A stretch of 64,000 nt of DNA from Candidatus Streptomyces philanthi (lineage in GTDB: Bacteria > Actinomycetota > Actinomycetes > Streptomycetales > Streptomycetaceae). Location: positions 6,989,501-7,053,500 of the forward strand of contig CP073042.1 of the NCBI GenBank assembly GCA_018114805.1. The letters are read 5' to 3'. The position numbers and the translations under genes are program-made. Below the pieces are notes generated by a model. The model searched no databases. It worked only from the letters and a program-made list of their open reading frames with translations, and was not told the origin of the DNA. Shown here piece by piece: positions 9,710 through 19,493 of the stretch (its first letter is position 1; each line of letters opens with the position of its first letter).

Positions 9710-10828
9710 TCAGGCGGCCCAGGAGTACGGGTCGGGGTAGCTCGGGGTGTGCCCCAGGGCGCGCGCCGCGCGGTGCGACCAGTACGGGTCGCACAGCAGC
9801 TCCCGGCCGAGCAGCACCGCGTCCGCCTCGCCGGACTGGAGGATCTTCTCGGCCTGTTCCGGCTCGGTGATCTTGCCGACGGCCGTGACCGGAAGGTCGG
9901 TCTCCGCCTTCACCCGGGCTGCGAAGGGGACCTGGTAGCCGGGGCCGGTGGGGATGCGGACGCCGGTGGCGTTCCCGCCGGTGGAGACGTCGAGCAGGTC
10001 CACGCCGTGGGCGTGCAGGTCGCGTGCGAAGCGCACCGTGTCGTCGGCCGTCCAGCCGAGCGGACCGTCGGACTCGGCGCCCTCGGCCCGCGCGGTCTCC
10101 TGCAACCAGTCGGTCGCCGAGATCCGGAAGAAGACCGGCAACTCCTTCGGCCACACCGCGCGTACCGCGTCCACCACCCGCAGCGCGAAGCGGGTGCGGT
10201 TCTCGTACGAGCCGCCGTACGCGTCCGTGCGGTGCTTGCTGTGCGGGGAGAGTAACTCGCCGATCAGGTACCCGTGCGCGCCGTGCACCTCGATGACCTC
10301 GAAGCCGGCCGCGAGCGCGCGCCGGGCCGCGTCCGCGGACTGGCAGACCATCTCGTCTATCCGCTCCTCCTTCAGCTCGTCGGGGACCGGGTGGTCGGCG
10401 TCGAAGGCGATCGGGCTCGGCCCGACCGGCTGCCAGCCGTGCTGCGCGGTGTCGGTGATCGGGGCGCCGCCGCGCCAGGGGCGGTCGGTGCTCGCCTTTC
10501 GCCCGGCGTGGGCGACCTGGATGCCGGGGACGGTGCCGTGCTCCTTGAGCGATGGGGTGATCCGGCGCAGCGCCTCGACCTGGGTGTCGTTCCAGATGCC
10601 CAGGTCGGCGGGCCTGATCCGGCCCTCGGGGGAGACGGCGGTGGCCTCGACCAGGATGAGGCCGGCGCCGCCGACGGCCCGCGAGGTGTAGTGCGTGTGG
10701 TGCCAGTCGCCGGCCACACCGGCGTTCGGCCCGAAGACCTCGGCGGAGTATTGGCACATCGGGGCCATCCAGACGCGGTTCGGGATGGTCAGTGTCCGCA
10801 GGGTGTACGGCTCGAACAGGGCGCTCAC
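9710..10828 (-). CDS. NADH:flavin oxidoreductase, old yellow enzyme (YqjM-like)
   Basis: An FMN-dependent ene-reductase of 372 residues that reduces activated C=C bonds with NAD(P)H. YqjM-class hallmarks are visible: MAPMCQYSA near residue 21-29, QVAHAGRKAST (about 104-114), EVHGAHGYLIGELLSPHSKHRTDAYGGS cut here as EVHGAHGYLIGELLSP, and the C-terminal flavin phosphate site VLLGRELLCDPYW. GTG at 10828 has GGAG five bases upstream. Two inverted-repeat operators lie 36-90 bp upstream, and an ArsR-type regulator with the same operator lies 9 kb away, so redox- or electrophile-responsive control is likely (inference; CyeR/Cye1 of Corynebacterium glutamicum is a precedent). Confidence 0.92.
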   Translation of the reverse strand: MSALFEPYTLRTLTIPNRVWMAPMCQYSAEVFGPNAGVAGDWHHTHYTSRAVGGAGLILVEATAVSPEGRIRPADLGIWNDTQVEALRRITPSLKEHGTVPGIQVAHAGRKASTDRPWRGGAPITDTAQHGWQPVGPSPIAFDADHPVPDELKEERIDEMVCQSADAARRALAAGFEVIEVHGAHGYLIGELLSPHSKHRTDAYGGSYENRTRFALRVVDAVRAVWPKELPVFFRISATDWLQETARAEGAESDGPLGWTADDTVRFARDLHAHGVDLLDVSTGGNATGVRIPTGPGYQVPFAARVKAETDLPVTAVGKITEPEQAEKILQSGEADAVLLGRELLCDPYWSHRAARALGHTPSYPDPYSWAA

Positions 10829-10863
10829 GACTGCTCCACTTCGTGGGGCGACGGGGTGCGGGG

Positions 10864-10886
10864 TTTGTACGGTGCTGATCGTAGTA
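10864..10886. promoter_or_regulatory. Operator 1 upstream of the old yellow enzyme
   Basis: The sequence TTTGTACG-N6-ATCGTAGTACG spans 10864-10888 and contains the imperfect inverted repeat TACGGT-N4-ATCGTA. The same arrangement recurs beside the ArsR-type gene at 19997. This strongly suggests a shared regulator site. Confidence 0.7.
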
Positions 10887-10901
10887 CGCCGCTGATCAAA
10901 T

Positions 10902-10917
10902 TACGAGACCCCTCGTA
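10902..10917. promoter_or_regulatory. Operator 2 upstream of the old yellow enzyme
   Basis: TACGAG at 10902-10907 and CTCGTA at 10912-10917 form a perfect 6-4-6 inverted repeat with the same outer TACG/CGTA half-sites as operator 1, 30 bp away. Tandem sites suggest cooperative repression. Confidence 0.65.
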
Positions 10918-10971
10918 CAAACGGCGCAGGGCGGGGTGGAGGCCCCACGCCCCACCCCGCCCCGCGCCTCG

Positions 10972-12033
10972 TCAGCCACCCCGCCGCCCGTACCCCGCTG
11001 CCCGGGCCAGGCCGGTACGGCCTACCCCACACGCGGCGCCGCCCCGGCCGCTCCGCGGCGCGCGTGGACTCCCACACCCGGCCGCGCGCCGTACCCCGGC
11101 CGCCGGCGGCGCGGCGGCCGGGGTCGGCGGCGCGTCGGCGGCCTCCACCGCGCCGCGCAGCGCCCCGTACCACCCCACGCCCGTCTCCGCCCACAACGCG
11201 TTGACCTCGCGCATCATGCGATCGCGGAAGGCCGGCGCCGTCTCGCCCGGACGCGCCACGACCGGCCGGCCGAAGCGCACGCTGACCGGCGCGGCGTCGC
11301 GCCGGGGCAGCACGTTGCCCGGCGGCAGCGCCGCGAACATGCCCCGCACCGCCACCGGCACGGCCGGCACCCCGGTGTCCAGGCACAGCCGCGCGGCGCC
11401 CAGCCGGAACCAGCTCATCGAGCCGTCGCGGGAGCGCGACCCCTCGGGGAAGAGCAGCACGTTCCAACCGCTGCCGATCAGCCGCGTCGCCAACCCGGCC
11501 CCGTGGCCGCGCTGCCCGGCCCCGCGGCCGCCGCGCCGGTCCACCGGGAAGGCGTTGAACAGCAACGCCGTCGTCACCCCGGTCAGCCGCGAGGCGAAGA
11601 AGTGGTTGGCCGCCGCGCCCACCGTCGTCCGGGCCGCCACCGGCCCCGGCAGCGCCCCCAGGATCAACGGCGTGTCGAGGTGGCTGGCGTGGTTGGCCAC
11701 GAACACCACCGGGCCGCGCGGCCCCACCAGGTGCTCGCGCCCCGTCACCATGGGCCGGGCGTGCACCCAGAGCAGCGGCTTCAACACGGCGGTGCGCAGC
11801 GCGTCGCGGGCCAGCGCGGCCGGTGCCGACCGGGCCCAGGCGGTACGGAACGGCGCCCGCGCCGGGTACGGCTCGGGCGGCAGCCCGCGCGGCGGTCTGG
11901 CCCGCCCCCGCCAGTCGCGCCCCTGGCGCAACAGGGCCAGGTCACGGCGCAGGCTCCCGCCGCTCCCGCGCGCCGCGCCGCCGAGCCACCGGGCGGCCCG
12001 GTTGCCGGGCCCGCCGCCCTGTCCGCCCGTCAC
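10972..12033 (-). CDS. PlsC-type 1-acyl-glycerol-phosphate acyltransferase
   Basis: A membrane-associated acyltransferase of 353 residues. The catalytic HX4D motif appears as NHASHLDT (about residues 116-123) and the acceptor-binding motif as FPEGSRSRDG (about 200-209), followed by PVAVRGMF. A hydrophobic segment precedes motif I. An Ala/Pro/Arg-rich tail of about 60 residues follows the domain. GTG at 12033 overlaps the stop of the LarA-like gene by four bases, so the two are coupled. In this operon it may acylate an unusual alcohol or polyol made by the reductase/phosphatase fusion rather than serve bulk phospholipid synthesis (inference). Confidence 0.88.
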   Translation of the reverse strand: MTGGQGGGPGNRAARWLGGAARGSGGSLRRDLALLRQGRDWRGRARPPRGLPPEPYPARAPFRTAWARSAPAALARDALRTAVLKPLLWVHARPMVTGREHLVGPRGPVVFVANHASHLDTPLILGALPGPVAARTTVGAAANHFFASRLTGVTTALLFNAFPVDRRGGRGAGQRGHGAGLATRLIGSGWNVLLFPEGSRSRDGSMSWFRLGAARLCLDTGVPAVPVAVRGMFAALPPGNVLPRRDAAPVSVRFGRPVVARPGETAPAFRDRMMREVNALWAETGVGWYGALRGAVEAADAPPTPAAAPPAAGVRRAAGCGSPRAPRSGRGGAACGVGRTGLARAAGYGRRGG

Positions 12034-13604
12034 GAGACGTCCGCCAGGGTCAGCGGCGGGGCGTGCAGATAGGTGATCTCGGGGCTCCCGCCCAGCGTGT
12101 GCGAGGCCAGTTGGAGGGCGTCGGCCAGCGTGCTGGCCGCGCGGAACCCGAGGCGGGAGGCGACCGCCGGATCGGCGCCGACGAAGATGACGTCACCCAG
12201 GTGCTCCCTGGCGTGCGCGCACCAGTACCACATGCAGAACGGGTGCACCCCGTGGTACGCGTAGCTCCTGCGGTACAGGTGGACGTACCACGGGTCGGTC
12301 GCGAACTGCTCCTCGAACTTGCCCTCCACCACGGCCGGGTCGGTCGACTGGGTCAACACGTCCTCGTAGAAGTCGAGGTAGCTCGGGTGGTGCACGGTGT
12401 GGAACTCGTTCGGCAGCGGGTGGTAGAAGATGCCCACCCCACCCCACGCCGGACGATGGGCTTGTTCAGGTACATGTTGAACAGGTAGCCGAGGCTTATC
12501 GAGGCGACCAGGATCGGGTTCATCACCGAGTTGACGTTGTACGGGCACAGGTACGGCACGCCGAACACCCCCACGTCCGCCTGGCCCGACACCGGGGTGA
12601 CCTGTTGTCGGTGCACGTGTCGCAGCGTGATGGGGTGCACCGCGCTCGGCGCGCCCGCGGCGACGCTGGTCACCCCCCAGGGCGCGGCCACCTGGTGGAA
12701 GGCGCGCCGGCGCAGCGCGGGCGGGAGCAGCTGGGAGCCGCGCTGCGCGCCGATGAACGCCGCCTGGTCCGCCGCGTTCCACTCCCACTCGCGCTTGCTG
12801 AGGAAGCCCAGCGGCCGCGAGAAGGCGTCGTTGTTCAGCGCGGTCTCGATCGTGAAGACCCTGACCTGACCACCGATCAGGTCCTGCATCCGGTCGTAGG
12901 AGCGGTGCATGGCCGAGTGGGCCGGGTCGTTGAAGGAGCGCGAGTTCCGCAGGGTGTCCACGTTGTGGTGGTGGCGCAGGCTGCGGTAGCTGGCCAGGCC
13001 CACCGACACCGACTTCGGCCCGCCGTTCATCGCCACTAGCGTGATGTTCACGTACACGACCAGGTCGCTCTCCGCCGCCCGGCGGTTGATCTCCACGTCC
13101 TCGCCGTGCCCGGTCTGGCCGAGATGGGGCAGGTTCCCCCGGTCCTCCGCGTCGTGGTTGCGCAGGTGCTGGGGGGAAGAACGAGCGGAAGACCCAGTCG
13201 CCCACCACGTGCCGTAGCTCGGCCGGCGTCATGCGGCGGTACAGCGCGTTGGCCGCGATCAGCTCCACGTCGTCCACTCGGTGCGCGGCGGCCAGCTCCA
13301 GCACGTGCTCGATGATGCGCTGTCGGATGTCCGGGCCGCGCATGGGCGGCAGCGGCAGGTCGTCGAAGACGATGGTCAGCCGCATGCCGGGACGCAGCAG
13401 CGCGGGTAGCGGATCGCTGCCGTGCGGCTGGTGCAGCGCCCGTGTGATCGCCGCGTCCAGGTCCCGGATGCCGGGCAGGCACGCGGGCGGGTAGACGACC
13501 CGAGTGCCGTTCGGCAACTGTTCGAGTCGGAAGCCCTCCCCCTCACACACCAGCAACGGCGGTGTGCGCTCGTCGACTTCGAGGACCAGTCCGGGTCTGC
13601 TCAC
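12030..13604 (-). CDS. LarA-like (lactate-racemase family, DUF2088) protein, divergent
   Basis: A nickel-pincer-nucleotide racemase/epimerase family member of about 524 residues when two one-base shifts are bridged: one at the G run near 13170 and one at the C-rich run near 12440. The start GTG 13604 overlaps the upstream stop. LTIVFDDLPLPPMRGPDIRQ corresponds to the DxTRPxP region of LarA, and VAMNGGPKSVSVGLAS to its SGGxK-x-x-xPGIAS loop, so the lysine that carries the cofactor looks kept. However NALYRRMTP stands where LarA has a catalytic His-Arg-Pro motif, so that histidine is replaced by tyrosine. An HHHN cluster follows the lysine loop. The reaction is unlikely to be plain lactate racemisation. 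larB, larC and larE homologues lie in the same block. Confidence 0.75.
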   Translation of the reverse strand: MSRPGLVLEVDERTPPLLVCEGEGFRLEQLPNGTRVVYPPACLPGIRDLDAAITRALHQPHGSDPLPALLRPGMRLTIVFDDLPLPPMRGPDIRQRIIEHVLELAAAHRVDDVELIAANALYRRMTPAELRHVVGDWVFRSFFPPAPAQPRRGGPGEPAPSRPDRARRGRGDQPPGGGERPGRVREHHASGDERRAEVGVGGPGQLPQPAPPPQRGHPAELALLQRPGPLGHAPLLRPDAGPDRWSGQGLHDRDRAEQRRLLAAAGLPQQARVGVERGGPGGVHRRAARLPAAPARAAPARLPPGGRALGGDQRRRGRAERGAPHHAATRAPTTGHPGVGPGGRGGVRRAVPVPVQRQLGDEPDPGRLDKPRLPVQHVPEQAHRPAWGGVGIFYHPLPNEFHTVHHPSYLDFYEDVLTQSTDPAVVEGKFEEQFATDPWYVHLYRRSYAYHGVHPFCMWYWCAHAREHLGDVIFVGADPAVASRLGFRAASTLADALQLASHTLGGSPEITYLHAPPLTLADVS

Positions 13605-15906
13605 GCGTAGCTCCTTGTCGCTGTGCTGGCGTCGCCTGCCCGCACCGTCTCGGTCAGCGCCTCCCACCGGCTGCCCGCGTGCGCGCCCCAGCGCACGACG
13701 GGCCAGTGCCGGCGCGCGGCGTACCGGTAGAGCCGCAGGTCGGGGTTGACCGCGCATGGCCGGCCGACCGAGGCCAGGAAGGGCCGGTCGGAGTAGCTGT
13801 CGGCGTACGCGTACGAACGCCGCAGGGGCAGCCCGTGCTCGCGTGCGTACTCGCGCAGCCACGCGGCGCGCGCCTCGCCGACCACCGGCGGGGCGACCAG
13901 CCGGCCGGAGAGGACGCCGCCCCGGCTCTCCATCCGGCAGGCCACGATGTCGTCGAAGAGCGGGCGCAGCGGCTCGACCAACAGGTCGAGGCTGCCGGTG
14001 ACCAGGACGGTGCGGTGCCCGGCGGCGCGGTGCTCGCGCGCCCGGCGCACCGCCTCCGGCAGCACCCGTCGCAGCAGCGCGTCCGCCAGCGTGTCCCGCA
14101 CCAGGTCCCGCAGCGCGGCGGCGTCGGCGCCCTGGTAGCGGCGCAGGAAGGCGCGGACGAACGCCGCCCGGTCGGTGCGCTCCGCGCGCAGGTAGCGGGG
14201 GACCGCGCGGGCCAGGTCGAGCAGCTCGGCCGCGTGGCCGGGGAGCGAGCTGGAGCCGAGGCGGGCCCACAGGAAGGACTCGACCATGTCGGCGGCCACG
14301 ACGGTGCCGTCGAGGTCGAAGACGGCGGCGACGTCATCCGCCGGCGGCAGCGCCCTGGGCGCCGCGCGACCGCGCCCGGCCGCCGCCCCGCGCGCCCCCA
14401 TGGCGTCGCGCAGCCGCCGGGTCACCGCCGGGCAGTGCACCTCCTCCAGGTAGTCGCGCCAGTCCAGCCCGCGCGGGTCGAAGCCGCGCTCGGCCGCGAG
14501 CTGTGGCGGCAGGGAGCGGTGCAGGGCCATCAACTCCCGTTCGTCATAGCGGCCCTGCGCGCCGGTGTACGGCTGATACACCTCGAAGTAGTGACGCTGG
14601 CAGGCGAGTTCGCCCCTTCGGTGGCGCAGCCCGCGCTCCCGCTCCTGGACCCGCTCGCCACCGGGCAGCCACTCCAGCGCGCTGCTGGCCGCCGCGACGG
14701 CCCGGTCGGCGAGGTCGAGCGCCGTCCGCACGCGCGCCGGGCTCTGGAACCGCCACCGGGCGTGCCGCAGGTGGCCGCGCCCGGACGGGTCGGGCAGCGG
14801 ACGCCGGGTGAAGTACGCGTCCAGGTGGTCGTGGAGCGCCCCGCGTAGGTCAGCGGGTTGCCGGCGCCGGAGCCGACGTGGAAGTAGTGCGGCGCGTCCG
14901 CCGGCGGCACCGCCGCGGCGGCGGCCAGGATCGCGTTGACCACCAGGTCCGCCGGGATGATGTCCAGATCGCCCGGCAGGTCCCACATGGCCCCCGTCCC
15001 GTAGTCGATGATCAGCGGGTCGAGCATCTTGTGCCCGTCGATCCAGCCCGGGTACGGGTGGCGCAGCGCGCTCTCGACGATGGCCGGCCGCAACACCGTC
15101 AGGGGCCGCCCGGCCCAGCCCTCCTCGGTGGCTCGCTCGGCCAGCGCCTTGGTGAAGGTGTACACGTCCGTCCACCCCAGCGCGTTGGCCCGGGCGCGCC
15201 CGTAGGCGACCAGCCGCCGCGCCATCCACGCCCGTCTCGCCTCCTCGGCGTGCCCGGCCACCACCTGGTTGCCACACGGCGCGTGCGTCCGGTCGGCCTC
15301 CCGCAGCAGCCGGCGCAGCACCTCCGGGCGCCGCGAGTCCCGCTCGACCTCCGCCCGTACGCTCTCGCTGGCGGCCAGCTCCTCCCGTCAGTCCACCGTG
15401 TGCAGCAGCGGCTCCTCGCGCACCGTGCCGTGGCCGGGCGCCGACACGTAGGCCGTGGAGACGTAGACCAGGTGCGGCGGGACGGGCTGGCGGGCCAACT
15501 GCTCGCAGAGCCGGACGGCCCCGGCGACGTTGGAGCCGAACGCCTCGTCGATGGGCGGGTCGAAGGCGACCGCCGACGCGCAGTGGATGACCGTGTCCAG
15601 GTCGTCCGGCAACCCCGTCACGCTCTCCAGGTCGCCCTCGACGACCTGGACCCGGCGCGCTGCGTCGGCCAAATCCTCTTCACCTCCAGGCCGTTCGTGC
15701 CACCGCCGGAACACGTCCTTGCGGAGCAGCCGCACCAGGCGGTCGCGGCCACCGCACCCGCCCCGGCCGCGCAACAGGAGGCTGACACGGGTGTCGGGGT
15801 GGTCGGCGAGCAGCCGCTCCAGCACGGCCTGCCCGATGAACCCGGTGGCCCCGGTGAGGAGGACGTGCGCCCCCTCCAGGCTGGTGACGCCGTAGGTGCG
15901 CGGCAT
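13601..15906 (-). CDS. Fatty-acyl-CoA/ACP reductase fused to HAD-IB phosphatase, interrupted
   Basis: A two-part protein of about 768 residues. The N-terminal NAD(P)-binding reductase has VLLTGATGFIGQAVLERLL, the CASAVAFDPP strand and the YxxxK pair in VYTFTKALAE, followed by a FAR-type C-terminal segment (YFEVYQPYTGA, LDWRDYLEEVH). The C-terminal HAD-IB domain has motif I FDLDGTVV, motif II VLVTGSLD and motif IV YADSYSDRPFL. ATG 15906 follows AGGAAG. Reading is broken by an in-frame TGA at 15388-15390 (after HTVD; continuing REELAASES) and by a one-base shift near 14850. Acyl-CoA or acyl-ACP reduction plus phosphate removal is expected. It overlaps the LarA-like start by four bases (GTGA). 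Confidence 0.78.
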
Positions 15907-16148
15907 GGCTTCCTCTGGGTCGGCGCTGACGGGGGACGGAAGGGGGACGGGGGCACGGCACGGTGTGCGGGCGGACGGCACGGCGGCGACGCGGGCGCCG
16001 CCTCCCGCCGCGGGGCTCCCGCCGCGGGACCGCCGGTGGGAGGCGGCCGTGGGGGAGCGGCTGAGCGGTGGTGGCCGCGTGCGGTCGCCGGCCGGTGGGC
16101 GGCCCGGCGGCGTACGCCCCGCGCGGGGGCGAGGGGAGCGGTGGGCGA

Positions 16149-17453
16149 TCAGGTGTGGCCCGGTGGCTGGCGCCGGACCGCGCGGGCGGGGGGCTCGCGC
16201 AGGTAGTTGCTGATGGCCGCCGCGCAGACCTGCCGCACCGGCCACCCCAGGGCCCGCGCGGCGCGCTCCGTGTCGGCCAGCTCCGGCTGCACCGTGACAT
16301 CACCACCCGGCACGTCGGCGATCTTGACCGGCACGTACTGTTCCCGCCCGGGCGGACCGACGGCCACCGTCACCACCCGGCGCGGCAGCGTCGTACGCCG
16401 CTGCACGGACCAGCGCACGCCCAACGTCGTGGTGTGCCGCAGCAGTACGTCGGCGACGGCGGGCCGCACCTCGGCTGCGCACAGCGCGTCGAGCACCGAC
16501 TGCCACAGCCGCGGGTCCAGGTCGTCCACGGTGCTCTCGACCACCACGACCTCGCCCGAGACCGCGGCCGACGGCACGTCAAGCGCCTCGCCCAGCACGA
16601 CGCGGTTGATGTTAGGCCCCTCGGCGGTATCCCGGCTGCCTCCGCCGACGCCGACCACGCACACCGTCATCGCGGCCATGGGCCCCGGCGTGGCCACCGC
16701 CGCCACCAGCGCGGCCCCGGTCGGCGTCGTGCGCTCCCCGGTCAGCTCGCCCGCGACCAGCGCGAGCCCGTGCCGCGCGGCGACGCGGAGCACGGCGGGC
16801 ACCGGCACCGGCAGCCGGCCGTGGGCGCTGTCGACGTGCCCGCTGCCCGCCGCCAGCGCGGAGCAGGTGACCTGGGCGCCCGCGTCCAGCAACCCCAGGT
16901 CGGCCAGGGCCGCCGCGCAGCCCACCACGTCCGCCAACGCGTCGTGCCCGCCGACCTCGTGGAAGTGCACCTGCTCCGGCGCCGCGCCGTGCACCTGCGC
17001 CTCGGCCTCGGCGAGCAGTTCGAAGACCCGGCGCGCGAAGCGGGTGACATCGGGCGCGAGGCGCGCGGCGGCGAGCAGCGCGAGCACCTGCGGCATGTGC
17101 CGGGCCCGGTCGGGAACGGAGGGCCGCTCCACGTGGACCCGCAGTCAGGCGAAGCCACCGCGCCGCGCGGGCCGGGTGCGCACCGCGAGGCCGGGCACGT
17201 CGAGCGCGGCCACCGCGTCGGCCACCACGCGCGGATCGGCCCCCGCGTCCACCAGCGCGGCCAGCAGCATGTCGCCCGCGACACCGGCGGTGCAGTCCAG
17301 GTGCGCCGCCCGCACCGGCGCGCCGCCCACGCCCGCCGACGCTGGCCCGCCCGGGGCCACCTGGGTGCCCGACGGCCCCTGCGGCTCGGCTGTGTCGCAG
17401 GGCTCCGGGGCAGCGGGCACGGCCGGCACGGAGCCCTGCCGGGGCTCGGTCAC
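16149..17453 (-). CDS. larC: Nickel-pincer cofactor biosynthesis protein LarC, in-frame stop
   Basis: LarC inserts nickel into the pyridinium-bis-thiocarboxylate nucleotide, using CTP. The N-terminal segment AHLDCTAGVAGDMLLAALVDAG and the HFHEVGGHDALADVVG motif, then GRLPVPVPAVL, TPTGAALVA and ESTVDDLDPRLW, are diagnostic. A TGA at 17145-17147 interrupts the frame between GGFA and LRVHVERP, with the same frame open on both sides; the surrounding conservation suggests a base error rather than two genes. GTG 17453 overlaps the stop of a small upstream frame. The preceding 45 residues are low-complexity. Joined length about 434 residues fits the family. Confidence 0.85.
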
Positions 17454-17686
17454 CGGGCGGGACCCGGCGTGCGGGGGCGCCTGCGGCGCGGTGGGGACCG
17501 GTCGCTCTGTGGGCGTGGTCGAGGTCGGCCCCGCCTCGGGGGTTCGCTCATCGCGTGCGTCTCCATGTCGTGTCGCGGCCCGCTGTCCACGCGGGCCAGT
17601 GGCGCCTGGTACGCCTCGTCCGTCCCGGGCCGGGCGGGCCCCGCGCCCAGCGGCCGCGCGCCGTGGGTCGGCCCCGGCTCAGTCAC
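17450..17686 (-). CDS. Small Arg/Pro-rich open frame between larB and larC (doubtful)
   Basis: A 78-codon frame beginning GTG with MTEPGPTHG and ending PGPAR. It overlaps the larB stop at its start and the larC start at its end, each as a GTGA-type junction, and larC itself also starts MTEP. No domain is recognisable and the composition is basic and proline-rich. It may be a real coupled peptide, a displaced LarC leader caused by a frameshift, or a spacer. Confidence is low. Confidence 0.25.
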   Translation of the reverse strand: MTEPGPTHGARPLGAGPARPGTDEAYQAPLARVDSGPRHDMETHAMSEPPRRGRPRPRPQSDRSPPRRRRPRTPGPAR

Positions 17687-18359
17687 CGTGCACCGCGTTG
17701 ATCACCTTCGCCGCGTGGACCGCGGCACCGAAGCCGTTGTCGATGTTGACGACCGTCAGGCCGGGCGCACAGGCGGAGAGCATCAAGCCCAGGGTGGTCA
17801 CGCCACCCGACGCCACCCCGTACCCCACGCTCGTGGGCACCCTGACCACCGGCGCGCGCAACAGACCGGCCACCACGCTGGGCAGGGCGCCGTCCATGCC
17901 GGCCACGACGAGCGCGCAGTCGACGTCGTGCAACCGCGGCAACTGCGCGAACAGCCGGCCGATACCCGCGACGCCCACGAGCGTGGCCCCCACCCCCAGC
18001 GCAGCCAGCGTGGCCAGGCACTCGCGCGCCACCGGGAGGTCGCAGGTCCCGGCCGTCAGCACGCCGACCCTCCCGCGCGGCGGGGGCAGCGGGCCCACCG
18101 TGACCGTCCGCGCCACCTCGTCCACGCGCACGGGGTCGGTGCCGAACGCGGTGGGCGCGGCGGCCAGCACCTCCTCCGGGCACCGGGTCGCCAGGGCCGG
18201 CGCGCCCGGGTCGCCCGCGCGCAGCTCGGCCAGCAGCCGAAGCGTCTGTGCCACCGTCTTGGCCTGCGCGAACACCACCTCCGGCACCCCGGTCCGGTCA
18301 CGCCGCGCGACGTCGAGCCGGGCATAGTCGGCCACCCGCAGCGCCTCGGTCTCGGTCAC
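17679..18359 (-). CDS. larB: Nickel-pincer cofactor biosynthesis protein LarB (carboxylase/hydrolase)
   Basis: LarB carboxylates nicotinic acid adenine dinucleotide and hydrolyses it to the biscarboxylate mononucleotide, the first step to the nickel-pincer cofactor. The protein, about 226 residues, has the N-terminal RTGVPEVVFAQAKT motif and the PurE-like core: GVLTAGTCDLPVARE, ALVVAGMDGALPSVVAGL, VPTSVGYGVASGG and NIDNGFGAA. GTG 18359 is chosen since it overlaps the larE stop by four bases (GTGA) and starts at the family N-terminus; longer open frame upstream is spurious. Confidence 0.92.
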   Translation of the reverse strand: MTETEALRVADYARLDVARRDRTGVPEVVFAQAKTVAQTLRLLAELRAGDPGAPALATRCPEEVLAAAPTAFGTDPVRVDEVARTVTVGPLPPPRGRVGVLTAGTCDLPVARECLATLAALGVGATLVGVAGIGRLFAQLPRLHDVDCALVVAGMDGALPSVVAGLLRAPVVRVPTSVGYGVASGGVTTLGLMLSACAPGLTVVNIDNGFGAAVHAAKVINAVHGD

Positions 18360-19347
18360 GAGGCGCCCTCGGCCACCGCGCGCGGGCCGCCGCCCTGCCG
18401 CGAGCCGGCGGGCCGCGGCACGAGAGGGCCGGCACGCCCCGTACGACACTGCCCAGGGCCAGGCCCAGGTCCGGCCGGCCCGGGTCCCACGCTCACGGCG
18501 CCGGAGCGGTAGCGGGCCACCGCGCCCGGGCCGAGCCGCGTCGCCGCCGCCACGCGGCGCAACAACGCGCCGGCCCGCTCCGGCCGCCCGTCGAGCCAGT
18601 CGTACGCGGGCGGCCCCAGCTCGATACGGAAGTCCGCCGCCAGGAGCCGCACCCGTACGTCGGTACCGGTACGCGGCCGGCCGCCAGCTCCGCGCGGACC
18701 AACTCCTCGGCCCGCTCCACCAGCGCGAGCCGCTCCCGCGTCACCGGCACCCCGACCGCCACCCGCGACGAGAGGCAGGGCGTGCCCGGCTTCTCCGCGA
18801 CCGACAGTCCCCACGCGGCGGCCACGGCGCGCACCTCGCGCTTGCCCAGGCCGGCGTCGGCCAGCGGCTCGGCGACGCCGAGTTCTGCCGCCGCGCGCAG
18901 TCCCTGCCGGTGCGCGGCCCGCCGGTCGTCGTGGTGCGTGCCCGTCGCGACGCCCTGGAACCCGCGCCCGGCCGCCACGTCGGCCGCGCGCGCCAGCACG
19001 GTGCGCTTGCAGAAGTAGCAGCGGTCCCCGGAATTCGCCCGGTAGCCGGGGACCGTCCACGCGTCGGTAGCCACCACGACCAGCTCGGCGCCGCTCTCCG
19101 TCGCCGTGCACCGGGCGCCGTGCAGTTCGTCCCTGGCCAGTGCCGGGGAATCCGCGATGACCGCGAGTGTGCCCATACGACCCCAGGTCCTTACCGCGGC
19201 GGCGAGGACCACCGCGGAATCGACCCCGCCGGAGAACGCGACGGCCAGGGGGGTGTGCGCAGACAGGGTCGAAAGCAGGGCGGCGGCCCCGGGAACGTGC
19301 CCGGTTCGCTGCTCGCTTTCGCCGAGCGTCGTGCTCTTGCGCGTCAA
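18356..19347 (-). CDS. larE: ATP-dependent sacrificial sulfur transferase LarE, one frameshift
   Basis: LarE adenylates the cofactor precursor and donates sulfur from a protein cysteine. The PP-loop VAFSGGVDSAVVLAAA is at about residues 35-50; RCYFCKRTVL and the sulfur-donor segment GTPCLSSRVAVG (with the conserved cysteine) follow. Near 18680 the frame shifts; the other frame continues VRVRLLAADFRIELGPPAYD to the stop at 18356, with an Ala/Pro/Gly-rich tail. The start appears to be TTG 19347, with GAGGAG upstream at a rather long spacing; the true start could lie a little downstream. Coupled to larB. Confidence 0.88.
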
Positions 19348-19493
19348 GAATCCGCGCCTTTCTCCTCAGGAGTGATCGGTGGCACGTGCGGCGGCGACCG
19401 GGGCCGCGCGGGGCGGGTGCCGACGACGCCCCCGCGCGTCGCCCGGTCGTCGCCCGCCTCGCCCCCTGTCAGCCGGCCGTCGGTCGCGCGCCG

